Origin: Microbacteriaceae bacterium
GTDB lineage: Bacteria > Actinomycetota > Actinomycetes > Actinomycetales > Microbacteriaceae
Length of the DNA: 34,150 nucleotides
NCBI GenBank assembly: GCA_947453475.1
Contig: CANGGK010000010.1
Location: 1-34,150 of the forward strand
Direction of reading: 5' to 3'
How positions within the stretch are numbered: position 1 is the first letter of the stretch; each line of letters begins with the position of its first letter. Made by a program: the position numbers and the translations under genes. The notes beneath the pieces were generated by a model. It had not been told where the DNA came from and searched no databases. It saw only the letters and a program-made list of their open reading frames with translations. Shown in pieces: positions 1-7,120 of the stretch.

Positions 1-2
1 AG

Positions 3-1304
3 CGCGGCGAGGCGCTGCACTGCAAGTCTCGCCGAATCGGCAACGACGATGAGCGCCAGCAAGAGGCGTTAACTTATGCCGAAGCTGCGACCGAGATTTT
101 CCGCAACCTCAAAAGCAAGCCTGACCTAGTCGAGGCTCTTTGGGCCGTGGCCGACCCGCTCTACTCTTTGAAACGCTTCGAAGAGGCGCGCACAATAAGC
201 ATCGAAGCTGCCGAATTCGCCGTCGAAACTCTCAACGACTCAACCGCCGCCAAGCTCTATTACAACGCCGGCGGCTGCTCGTTCAATCTCGAAGAGTTTC
301 AGGCCGGCGCCGATTTTTGCCTGAAATCGGTTCAGTTCTTTTTGGCCGCCGATGAACGCATCGCCGCCGGTCGGGCCGGAATCTGGGCGGGCAAGAACTT
401 TGCCGCCATCGACAACTTCGACGAAGCGCTCGGATGCATGACCGACGCCATCAAGATCTTCCAAGAAGAAGGCTCGATGACTAAGCTGGCCGATGCCTCT
501 CGCCTTCTGGCCAAGGTTTATCTAGCAATCGGAGACGCGCCGAAGGCTCGTCAATCCCTCGACCGCGCTGAAGCTTGTCTCGAATTCGTCTTGGATATCG
601 AAGTGGCCGAAAAGATCAAATATTCGCGAGCCCGCTTGTTGGCTCTCGAGGGCAAACACGCCCTGGCTGTTGAGGCATTCCAAGAACGGTATGAAGCGGC
701 GATGGCGCTCAACAATCCAGATTTCAGCACCAAGGCAGCTTTCGGCCGGGCTCTTTCGCAACTAGAACTCGGGCAGTATGAGCCGGCGGCAAAGACCTTC
801 CGAAATCTCGCTCTCGCGCTCAAGGGCACCAAGAGCCCGATTACCTCACTTGACGCCCTGCTGAAACTTCTCAAGTGCTACGAGAAACAAGAAAATGTGC
901 TCGAGCAAGAGCAGGTCATTAGTCAGATCTTTGAGATTCCTGAGGCACTCGAGAACATCGCGCTGACCAACCAGCTAAAACTGCATTTAGGTGTCATTCT
1001 CACCGGCACCCAGGACAACACTCGAGGGCTGCAGATTCTCGAGGCTCTGCCTCGGTCGGTGTTTGAGGTCGGCTCTGATGATTGGATGCAGCACGCGCTT
1101 GCTTTGCTCGACAACTATGAAGATCGAGGTCGCTTCAGCGAGTGCATTTTCTTGGCCAACGAAGTGCTGGCGCTCGAAAACTTGGAAGATTTCGATGGCG
1201 TGGCCGAGATTGTTGCCACCGTCAAGAACAAGGCCGTTGCACACCTCAACCCAGCAGCCGGAGAGATTGCGAAAGCGCCAGAGGAATCAGTCTTGTTCGT
1301 CTAG
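3..1304 (+). CDS. TPR-repeat protein, 5'-truncated by window edge
   Basis: The ORF track starts this at GTG 147, but the frame is open back to base 3 with no stop. The real gene therefore begins upstream and at least 433 residues are visible. The protein is nearly all helical, with repeating roughly 34-40-residue Ala/Leu-rich helix pairs (for example around FNLEEFQAGADFCLKSV and YLAIGDAPKARQSLDRA) that fit tetratricopeptide repeats. There is no signal peptide, membrane segment or catalytic motif in the visible part. TPR arrays are protein-interaction scaffolds, and its partner cannot be read from the sequence. It ends convergently with the downstream Nudix regulator, overlapping it by 18 bases on the opposite strand, so it is not part of that operon. 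It could be the C-terminal half of a larger regulator or a housekeeping TPR protein. Confidence 0.75.
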   Translation, partial: RGEALHCKSRRIGNDDERQQEALTYAEAATEIFRNLKSKPDLVEALWAVADPLYSLKRFEEARTISIEAAEFAVETLNDSTAAKLYYNAGGCSFNLEEFQAGADFCLKSVQFFLAADERIAAGRAGIWAGKNFAAIDNFDEALGCMTDAIKIFQEEGSMTKLADASRLLAKVYLAIGDAPKARQSLDRAEACLEFVLDIEVAEKIKYSRARLLALEGKHALAVEAFQERYEAAMALNNPDFSTKAAFGRALSQLELGQYEPAAKTFRNLALALKGTKSPITSLDALLKLLKCYEKQENVLEQEQVISQIFEIPEALENIALTNQLKLHLGVILTGTQDNTRGLQILEALPRSVFEVGSDDWMQHALALLDNYEDRGRFSECIFLANEVLALENLEDFDGVAEIVATVKNKAVAHLNPAAGEIAKAPEESVLFV

Positions 1305-2165
1305 GTTCAGGGCGCTGTTGAGAGTGTAGAGGGCCGCCGGCTTGCCTGGGCGACTCGAGTCGACCTTGCCAATCTTCTCGAGAAAGCTGTCATCGCCAAG
1401 CATTTCACGGCGGAAGGCATCGCGAGGCGTAACCGAGCCGCGGGCAACGTCCTGGAATTCCTGAAGGTCGCTTAGTCGGAACTCTTCACCTAGAGCCTTC
1501 ACACCCAAGAAGCGGAACGGGTCGAGCTGGCCCTTGAACGCATAGCGAAGCTTGCGCCAGGCATAGAACACCATGTCATCGTGGTCAAGCCCGAGAATGC
1601 TACGCCCCGAAACTTCAACACTTGAAAGGCGCTTATGACCGCGGGTTCGACTAGGCATCAAACGGAGGCCGAAGCGGGAGATTCCGTCGAACTCCTGCAT
1701 ACCACCATGCTCTTCGGCATAGGCAGTCATGAAGGCTTTCGAGTTAACCAGTTCAAGGCCGACCTCATCGCGACCGCCCAAGACCTTGCGAAGATCGTTG
1801 AAAGCCACGAACCCCCAATAGCTGAATGAGATCGCGCGCTCATTTGGGTTGCGGCCCGGCTGGTCATAGAAACCGGCATCGCGCAGGCGAACCCGAGCAC
1901 GGATGCCTAAATCCTCGCGAACGATTCGTTGCGCTGCTTCTTCGACTCGCTCGCTTGGCCCGATTGGCGACCCAGGCAAAGAGCGGCCGAATTCGCTTGC
2001 CTTGGTGACAACCAACAGCGAGAGGCCAGTTTCGTCGCTTCGCAGCAAAGATGCCGGCTCAACCAACGAGTCGTTCCAGAAGCCGCCCTTGAGGGTGCGT
2101 TCGTCGACCACCGTGAAAAGCACGACATCAACGTTTAGCGTCGGGCGAATTTCATTGTCTGACAT
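1287..2165 (-). CDS. NrtR-like Nudix-domain transcriptional regulator
   Basis: The N-terminal ~150 residues look like a Nudix fold and the C-terminal ~100 residues look like the winged-helix domain of NrtR regulators (a LSDLQEFQDVARG segment, then RDAFRREML, then SSRPGKPAALYTLN). NrtR proteins sense ADP-ribose or related NAD metabolites and repress NAD-metabolism genes. The Nudix box is degenerate (around residues 65-89, PGSPIGPSE...RIVREDLGI): the canonical REUXEE core reads RIVRED, so catalysis is doubtful and ligand sensing more likely. I prefer ATG 2165 over the tracked TTG at 2171 because the AGAGG ribosome site is about 9 nt from the ATG and only 3 from the TTG. It is divergent from the ARPP-1 gene, and the shared 126-bp gap holds inverted repeats, so it probably regulates that operon and itself. 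The family call is firm. The ligand is inferred. Confidence 0.82.
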   Translation of the reverse strand: MSDNEIRPTLNVDVVLFTVVDERTLKGGFWNDSLVEPASLLRSDETGLSLLVVTKASEFGRSLPGSPIGPSERVEEAAQRIVREDLGIRARVRLRDAGFYDQPGRNPNERAISFSYWGFVAFNDLRKVLGGRDEVGLELVNSKAFMTAYAEEHGGMQEFDGISRFGLRLMPSRTRGHKRLSSVEVSGRSILGLDHDDMVFYAWRKLRYAFKGQLDPFRFLGVKALGEEFRLSDLQEFQDVARGSVTPRDAFRREMLGDDSFLEKIGKVDSSRPGKPAALYTLNSALNLDEQD

Positions 2166-2210
2166 GGCCAATAACCTCTTTCTAACTTGATTTTAGGACT
2201 ATTTCACAAA

Positions 2211-2227
2211 ACATCGGAATAAAATGT
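2211..2227. promoter_or_regulatory. Candidate operator ACAT-N9-ATGT in divergent promoter region
   Basis: An interrupted palindrome (ACAT, nine bases, ATGT) sits in the AT-rich gap between the Nudix regulator and the ARPP-1 gene. Only four bases per arm are symmetrical, so chance is possible. The position suits an NrtR-type operator. Confidence 0.25.
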
Positions 2228-2238
2228 CGGCGGTTACC

Positions 2239-2257
2239 CTTATGCTATTCTAATAAG
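2239..2257. promoter_or_regulatory. Candidate operator/promoter CTTAT-N9-ATAAG
   Basis: A perfect 5-bp inverted repeat with 9-bp spacing lies about 35 bp before the ARPP-1 start codon. It encloses TATTCT (2246-2251), which fits an actinobacterial -10 element (TANNNT). A repressor bound here would block the ARPP-1 promoter. No clear -35 was seen. The operator role is inferred. Confidence 0.35.
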
Positions 2258-2291
2258 AGCGAAAACGCACAAAAAACAGGGGAGAATGAAT

Positions 2292-3329
2292 ATGAACGCA
2301 AATAACAACCAGGGATGGATCTCGGCCCTAACCAGTAACCTGCCACTAGTCGATGTAGTCACCGGCGCGTCTGCCGTCACCCGAGCCACCCGAGCCAGCA
2401 CCTCAGCGGCACAGCAAACTCAGGCCCCACGCGACACCTTCGCAATGCCCAATCTTCACGTCGGCCGAGGTTACCGTTACGGCAACCTCGATTGGTATCC
2501 AATCTGGAGCGACGCCGAAACCACCAAGCGCGATTACATCACCGAAGCTGCCGGGGACACAATCCGTATTTCAGAGCTGGCTGAGCCGAACGTCGGCTGG
2601 CTAGAAGTGACCAACACCGGCACTAAGGATCTCGTCATTCTCGAGGGAACTTTCATTGAGGCTGGTTTTCAGCACCGAGCCCTCGTCAATACAGTTGTGA
2701 TTGCAGCCGGGGAAACACGCCAAGTCCATGTGGTCTGCATTGAGCGAGGCCGTTGGGGTGGTGCACATGGCCAGCAGCTGGGCAGTCGACGCGCTCCAGC
2801 AAAGGTCCGCGGAGCCCTACGCGGAATCCGCACCACAAATCGCGGGGCTATTCAAGGTACAGCCGATCAGGGCGAGGTCTGGGCGAAAGTTGCCGAATAC
2901 GGCCGCAACCTAAACCGTCACAACCAAACTGAATCACTAGTCGAGATGCGCAATGGGCTAGATGCCGAGGCGAAGCTGCCAAAGGTGCGTGCCCTTGCCG
3001 GGCAGATCGGTGTGCTAATCGCTATTGGTGGCCACCCGATTGCCCTCGAGGTGTTCGATCACCCGAAGACTCTTGCCGAGCGACTTGATTCCATCGTTGC
3101 GAGCTACCTACCAGACAGCGCTACGGTCGCCTATCAAGCAACCCCCGGATACCGCGTGCGCGCATTCGTTCAGAAGGCAGGCTCCAAGAAGCTTCAGGTT
3201 ATTGAGCAGAGCACAACGGCAGTAAACCTCCCGGATGCCCTAATCGCAACCCAGGCCAAAGTGCACAAGAACCGTTTGCTGCACATCTCAACGCTGAATG
3301 CCAAGCACGAGTTGGTGTTGGCCGCATAG
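2292..3329 (+). CDS. ARPP-1 family protein
   Basis: I recognise the ARPP-1 family (ARG and rhodanese-phosphatase superfamily associated protein), defined from operons of NAD/ADP-ribose metabolism. The diagnostic core is at about residues 105-155: a Tyr-rich strand (DWYPIW), TRISELAEPNVGWLEV-like strands, then LEGTFIEAGFQHRALVNT and VVCIERGRWGG. These correspond to the family's usual GeeLxGakQNR and VsCVErGRW blocks. No catalytic mechanism is known to me. The protein is soluble. The N-terminal ~45 residues are Ala/Thr-rich and look like a flexible linker. ATG 2292 is preferred over ATG 2286 because GGGGAG is 7 nt from the former and only about 1 nt from the latter. It is first in a run with the vWA, 127-aa and macro genes, downstream of the divergent NrtR-like regulator, which supports a role in ADP-ribose biology. 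Confidence 0.8.
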   Translation: MNANNNQGWISALTSNLPLVDVVTGASAVTRATRASTSAAQQTQAPRDTFAMPNLHVGRGYRYGNLDWYPIWSDAETTKRDYITEAAGDTIRISELAEPNVGWLEVTNTGTKDLVILEGTFIEAGFQHRALVNTVVIAAGETRQVHVVCIERGRWGGAHGQQLGSRRAPAKVRGALRGIRTTNRGAIQGTADQGEVWAKVAEYGRNLNRHNQTESLVEMRNGLDAEAKLPKVRALAGQIGVLIAIGGHPIALEVFDHPKTLAERLDSIVASYLPDSATVAYQATPGYRVRAFVQKAGSKKLQVIEQSTTAVNLPDALIATQAKVHKNRLLHISTLNAKHELVLAA

Positions 3330-3424
3330 TGCCGAAGCCGACGAGGCGCCCAGGACGACGCAAACACTCAGCTCCACACAGCTATAGCAACATCTAAAAC
3401 TTCACCTCTCTATAAGGAGAAACC

Positions 3425-4717
3425 ATGAACGTAAACATCAAGGCCGAACACGGCACAGTGAAGGTTGGCGAGAAAAACTCGCTAGGCCTAATGATCGAAC
3501 TCACCGCCCCCGTTGCCCAGGCAACCGAGGCAACCCAGCGCACCCCAAAGGGTGTGATCTTTTGCATCGATAAGTCTGGCTCGATGGGAGGCGGTCGCCT
3601 AGACCTCGTCAAGAAGTCGGTGCTCGACCTCCTTGCCCGACTAAACCGTGAGGACTATTTCGGTGTGGTCAGCTTCGATAGCAATGTAACCATCGAGGTT
3701 CCGGTCGGCAAGCTCGCTGACCTGAACCCGGATGAAACCCGAAAGGCCATCCAGCACATCAGCCTTGGTGGCAACACGAACCTCGAGCGCGGCTATCGTC
3801 ACGCAATCGCCGAGGCCGCCAAGCTACCGGAAGGCATCGAGAGCACAGTCATTTTGCTCTCGGATGGTCAGGCTAACGCAGGCGTTGCCGACCCCGCCCA
3901 GCTGGCACAACTAGCAGCCGCTGCAACCGAACACCTGATCAGCACGTCGACACTTGGCATCGGTGAGGGGTACGACGAGAAGATTCTCGACGCACTTTCA
4001 ATCTCAGGCCAAGGCAACCACTTTGCGGCAGTTCGCTTGGCCGAAGCCGTTGCAGGGCTCGAGGCAGAGTTTGATGGACTGCTTGCTCGCACAATGGAAG
4101 ACGTCAAAATCGCAATCAAATGCGAGGCAGGTTTTGGTAACTCAGAATGGCGAGCCGTGACGGCAAGTACCGGCTCTAACTGGGAACCCGGAGCCATTGA
4201 AGCAAAACTGGGCAATCTAGCATCAGGCGAATCGAAGAACTTCGTGTTCGAGGTCAACCTTGAAGCGCAAAGAGAGATAAGTGAGCGCCCACGCTTGGCA
4301 TTTATGGTCTTTGTCGACTACCGAGACCTTGTAACCGGCACCACTGAGCGACTGGAGAAATCTTTCTATGTCGACGTCGCATCGGCCGCAGACTTCGTTG
4401 AACCGGCTCGCGATGAGGACATCCTGGCTGAACTGGCAGCACTTCGAGCGGAAGATCGCAAAGAAGAAGCCGTCGAGCTCATGCGACGTGGAGACACCGA
4501 AGGAGCTCGCCGAATCATCGAAGCGCTTGGCCGTGACTTTGAAGAGATGATGCGCGACTACCTGAACCTAAGTGAGCGCCAGCGCGCTCGTATGGGTGAT
4601 TCATACGACGAGCTCATCGTTATGCAGGCCATGGCACCAGAGGAGTTCGTAAAACGAGGTGTCGAAAGCGTAAACCGCGGCCGACGCTCAAAGACCGATG
4701 GAAGAAAGGGCCGATAA
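3425..4717 (+). CDS. von Willebrand factor A domain protein with intact MIDAS
   Basis: This 430-residue soluble protein has a vWA domain at about residues 40-220. The metal-ion-dependent adhesion site is complete: CIDKSGSMGGG gives the D-x-S-x-S motif at D49-S53, the Thr is in SLGGNTNLERG, and the Asp is in VILLSDGQANAG. A beta-rich segment follows (about 225-320, like the vWA-associated VIT/C-terminal sandwich), then a charged helical tail with RAEDRKEEAVELMRRGD. Such stand-alone vWA proteins act as metal-dependent protein-interaction modules. There is no signal peptide or sortase motif, so it should be cytoplasmic. AAGGAG lies 6 nt before the ATG. The gap to ARPP-1 is 95 bp and the next gene starts 2 nt after its stop, which indicates an operon. 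Confidence 0.88.
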   Translation: MNVNIKAEHGTVKVGEKNSLGLMIELTAPVAQATEATQRTPKGVIFCIDKSGSMGGGRLDLVKKSVLDLLARLNREDYFGVVSFDSNVTIEVPVGKLADLNPDETRKAIQHISLGGNTNLERGYRHAIAEAAKLPEGIESTVILLSDGQANAGVADPAQLAQLAAAATEHLISTSTLGIGEGYDEKILDALSISGQGNHFAAVRLAEAVAGLEAEFDGLLARTMEDVKIAIKCEAGFGNSEWRAVTASTGSNWEPGAIEAKLGNLASGESKNFVFEVNLEAQREISERPRLAFMVFVDYRDLVTGTTERLEKSFYVDVASAADFVEPARDEDILAELAALRAEDRKEEAVELMRRGDTEGARRIIEALGRDFEEMMRDYLNLSERQRARMGDSYDELIVMQAMAPEEFVKRGVESVNRGRRSKTDGRKGR

Positions 4718-4719
4718 AT

Positions 4720-5103
4720 ATGTGGATTTTCACAGACACCGGATTCGTAAGTGCAGTGCTAAAACCGGAGCACGAAACCACCCTGACTGTTCGAGCACGA
4801 GATCGACGCTCACTGGTCGAACTCGCTGAGCTAGCCGGGGCAGAAATTGCCCAGTCGCCTAAGGGAGACTACCCATACCGTTTATTCGTTGAAGATGCCG
4901 TGTTTGCGCAATGGGTTGCTGACCAGGCGATGAAGATCACCTATAGCAACTTCAAGTCTCGAGTTCATAAGACTCGCGGCTATGACTACACGCACAGCCT
5001 GCATAACGTGTGGGCAGCAATGCTCGACACCGAGGATGAAGAAGCTCGCAACAACGAACCAGTATGGGTTGTTCCATCCACTAATTTCGAAACTAGGGAG
5101 TGA
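4720..5103 (+). CDS. Small conserved hypothetical protein (actinobacterial type)
   Basis: A 127-residue soluble protein starting MWIFTDTGFVSAVL, with an RARDRRSLVELAEL helix, a GDYPYRLFV strand and a KITYSNFKSRV segment before a C-terminal VWAAM helix. This pattern (MW-[IL]-FT-x-x-G-[FY] ... DYPYR ... DYPNFK) matches a short family I have seen widely in actinobacteria without assigned function. It starts 2 nt after the vWA gene's stop and ends 6 nt before the macro gene, so it is translated as part of that operon. It may work with the vWA or macro protein, but nothing in the sequence gives an activity. There are no membrane segments or Cys clusters. Confidence 0.75.
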   Translation: MWIFTDTGFVSAVLKPEHETTLTVRARDRRSLVELAELAGAEIAQSPKGDYPYRLFVEDAVFAQWVADQAMKITYSNFKSRVHKTRGYDYTHSLHNVWAAMLDTEDEEARNNEPVWVVPSTNFETRE

Positions 5104-5109
5104 ACAACG

Positions 5110-5652
5110 ATGAGTAAAGCAGAAGATCGAAAGCAAGTTATCGAAGTTGTTGTTGGAGACATCACCAAGTTTGCCGCCGATGTCATCGTCAACTCGGCCC
5201 ACGAGTCGCTTGCCCCGGGAGGAGGAGTCTCTGGTGCGATTCATAGAGCTGCTGGTCCAGGCCTAGCGGCTGAATGTGCCGAAATTGTAGAGAACCGCGG
5301 GTGGCTAGAAGCAGGCCAGGTTGCAATAACTAAGGCTTATGGTCTGCCAGCAAAGTTCGTCGTTCACGCAGTCGCACCTCGCTATGCCGACCTTGGCCCA
5401 AGTTGTCACGTTCAACTGTCGATGGCCTACTGGCGAGCAATCGATGAGGCCGGCAAGGTCGGAGCCCAATCGATTGTTTTCCCGAGCCTGGGCACAGGAA
5501 TCTTCGGTTTCCCTATCGAATCCGCGCCGCTTTATGCCCTAGACGGCATTCGCGCCGGCCTATCAGCGAATCCGTCAATCGAGAGGCTAACGATTTGCTG
5601 TTTTAGCGAATCGGATGCGTCCCTTTACCGATCCACTTTTGTCGAAAAGTAA
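5110..5652 (+). CDS. Macro-domain protein (ADP-ribose binding)
   Basis: The whole 180-residue protein is a single macro domain: VVGDITKFAADVIVNSA, then APGGGVSGAIHRAAG, and the C-terminal phosphate-binding loop in FPSLGTGIFGFPIESA. Macro domains bind ADP-ribose and many remove it from proteins or nucleic acids. Here the motif usually written NAAN reads NSAH (residues 28-31), and the Asp in the usual GGGVD reads Ser (GGGVS, S41). In MacroD-type enzymes this second Asn and the Asp are the catalytic polar residues, so this copy may read ADP-ribose rather than hydrolyse it. AGGGAG precedes the ATG and the start lies 6 nt after the previous gene. Context (NrtR-like regulator, ARPP-1) agrees with ADP-ribose signalling. 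Confidence 0.92.
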   Translation: MSKAEDRKQVIEVVVGDITKFAADVIVNSAHESLAPGGGVSGAIHRAAGPGLAAECAEIVENRGWLEAGQVAITKAYGLPAKFVVHAVAPRYADLGPSCHVQLSMAYWRAIDEAGKVGAQSIVFPSLGTGIFGFPIESAPLYALDGIRAGLSANPSIERLTICCFSESDASLYRSTFVEK

Positions 5653-5766
5653 GCACCTACCACGCTAAAGGTTTACTCAGCTTTTTAGCTGCCGGCGAAC
5701 GCGAACCAAAATGTCCGACCCCTGTGTCAAACTAATCAACTTTCCAAATTAGAGAAAAGAGAAGTT

Positions 5767-7071
5767 ATGTCTGAGAAGACTTCAGGTTTCACCGGCACCA
5801 TCAACATGCTCGACCGCGCAGTGTCGTTCACAAAGGTTGCCACCCTAAACCCACGTATCGTGGCAAGCTTCAACGTCGCTATCGAGGCGGGCATCGATCC
5901 ACTGGCTCACCTAGAGCGCCTGCTCGAAGCTGGCATCTCGGTTGCTGCGTTTGGCTCAAACAGTGCCGGCGCCGAAAAGCTCGAAGCCACAGTTGGCCAC
6001 GCTAAGACCACCATTGAAGATGTGGTTGGCAAGGTTGAGGCGTCAATCAAGAAGCAAGTCGGAGAGCTCGCCGCGGATGATGGTGCGCTGGTTCGAGCAA
6101 TCGATTCAGTTCTTGAATCAGTACGCGATGAGGTTGAAGAAATGACTGCAGGCGAGGATTCGCCATTCCGCGTTGCCATGCTGACGAGTTTGACCACCGC
6201 CCAAAAGGCCATTCGCGAAGATATTCAAGGCCAGGTCGCGAAGCAGAAGCGTGAAATTGCCGAACTTCTTGATCCGTCAGATCCAACTTCTCCACTACGT
6301 GCACTAAGTGAGAAGATCGATGGAATCGGCCGAGTCATCAACGAGGTGCAAATTGAGGTTGCCAGCAAGAAGGCAATCGAAGCCGAGGTTGCAATCGGCA
6401 CCTCGAAGGGTTTCGCCTATGAAGAGGTAGCTGTGCGTTCAGTTCAGATTGTTGCTGGTCTCGCCGGAGACGATTGTGAGCACACCGGTAACGTAACCGG
6501 GCGAGTGCCACGCAGCAAGATGGGCGATGGAGTAGTTGACGTTAAGGTCGGCGCTAAGGTATTCAGTCGAATCGTTGTGGAGGCGAAGAACAAGGCCTTG
6601 ACGAAGGCTGAATGGGAAAAGGAAGCAGCAGGCAGCAAGGAAAACCGCGCTGCAACTGGATTTCTGGGCATGTGTAAGAACATCAATGACATGCCGAACG
6701 GAAGCCGCGTTCTAATCTTGGACGAACAATCGATTGTGATTGCCTTTGACCCAGAAGTCGACGACCCGAACCTACTTGGTCTGGTTTACCAAATGGTTCG
6801 TATGGCAACACTCAGTTCGACTGGTCAACTAGATGAGGTTAACGTCGCTGAGGTCAAGCGCGCTATCGACGATGCCATCAAGTCACTTGAGAAGTTTGAC
6901 AACATCACCAAGAGCGCAGCGGCTGTAAAGAACTCAGCCGACTCGATCGTCAAGGAGGCGAATGCCATTCGCACGGCTATTTCGACGAACCTAGGTACCG
7001 CGCAAGCATCGATCAGCCGCGGACTTGAGCCGGAGGCCCTTGAATCTGCCACTTCATTCGAACTGGAGTAG
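5767..7071 (+). CDS. Coiled-coil protein with PD-(D/E)XK-like core
   Basis: The 434-residue protein has a long helical/coiled-coil front part (about 60-205, rich in E, K, A), a compact alpha/beta middle, and a helical Ala/Ser-rich tail. The middle reads GFAYEEVAVRSV (candidate helix Glu, ~219-220), KMGDGVVDVKVG (acid strand, D254/D258) and RIVVEAKNK (E272-A-K274). That spacing is how a restriction-endonuclease-like fold looks in RmuC/DUF2130-type proteins, which also pair a coiled coil with such a core. The assignment is by pattern only. The spacing from the macro gene (114 bp) suggests a separate transcription unit on the same strand, with GAGAAAAGAG before the ATG. Downstream a strong hairpin separates it from the convergent helicase operon. 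It could be a DNA-end-associated nuclease or a non-catalytic DNA-binding relative. Confidence 0.6.
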   Translation: MSEKTSGFTGTINMLDRAVSFTKVATLNPRIVASFNVAIEAGIDPLAHLERLLEAGISVAAFGSNSAGAEKLEATVGHAKTTIEDVVGKVEASIKKQVGELAADDGALVRAIDSVLESVRDEVEEMTAGEDSPFRVAMLTSLTTAQKAIREDIQGQVAKQKREIAELLDPSDPTSPLRALSEKIDGIGRVINEVQIEVASKKAIEAEVAIGTSKGFAYEEVAVRSVQIVAGLAGDDCEHTGNVTGRVPRSKMGDGVVDVKVGAKVFSRIVVEAKNKALTKAEWEKEAAGSKENRAATGFLGMCKNINDMPNGSRVLILDEQSIVIAFDPEVDDPNLLGLVYQMVRMATLSSTGQLDEVNVAEVKRAIDDAIKSLEKFDNITKSAAAVKNSADSIVKEANAIRTAISTNLGTAQASISRGLEPEALESATSFELE

Positions 7072-7087
7072 TTGAGGGTTAGTTCGT

Positions 7088-7120
7088 TAGTGGGTCGCAG
7101 GGGTTACCTGCGACCCACTA
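7088..7120. terminator. Perfect 14-bp hairpin between convergent genes
   Basis: TAGTGGGTCGCAGG and its exact reverse complement flank a 5-nt loop (GGTTA). It lies between the stop of the coiled-coil gene and the stop of the 1559-aa helicase, whose TAG lies inside the right arm. The G+C-rich stem with no long T-tract fits an actinobacterial-style bidirectional terminator serving both genes. Confidence 0.75.
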
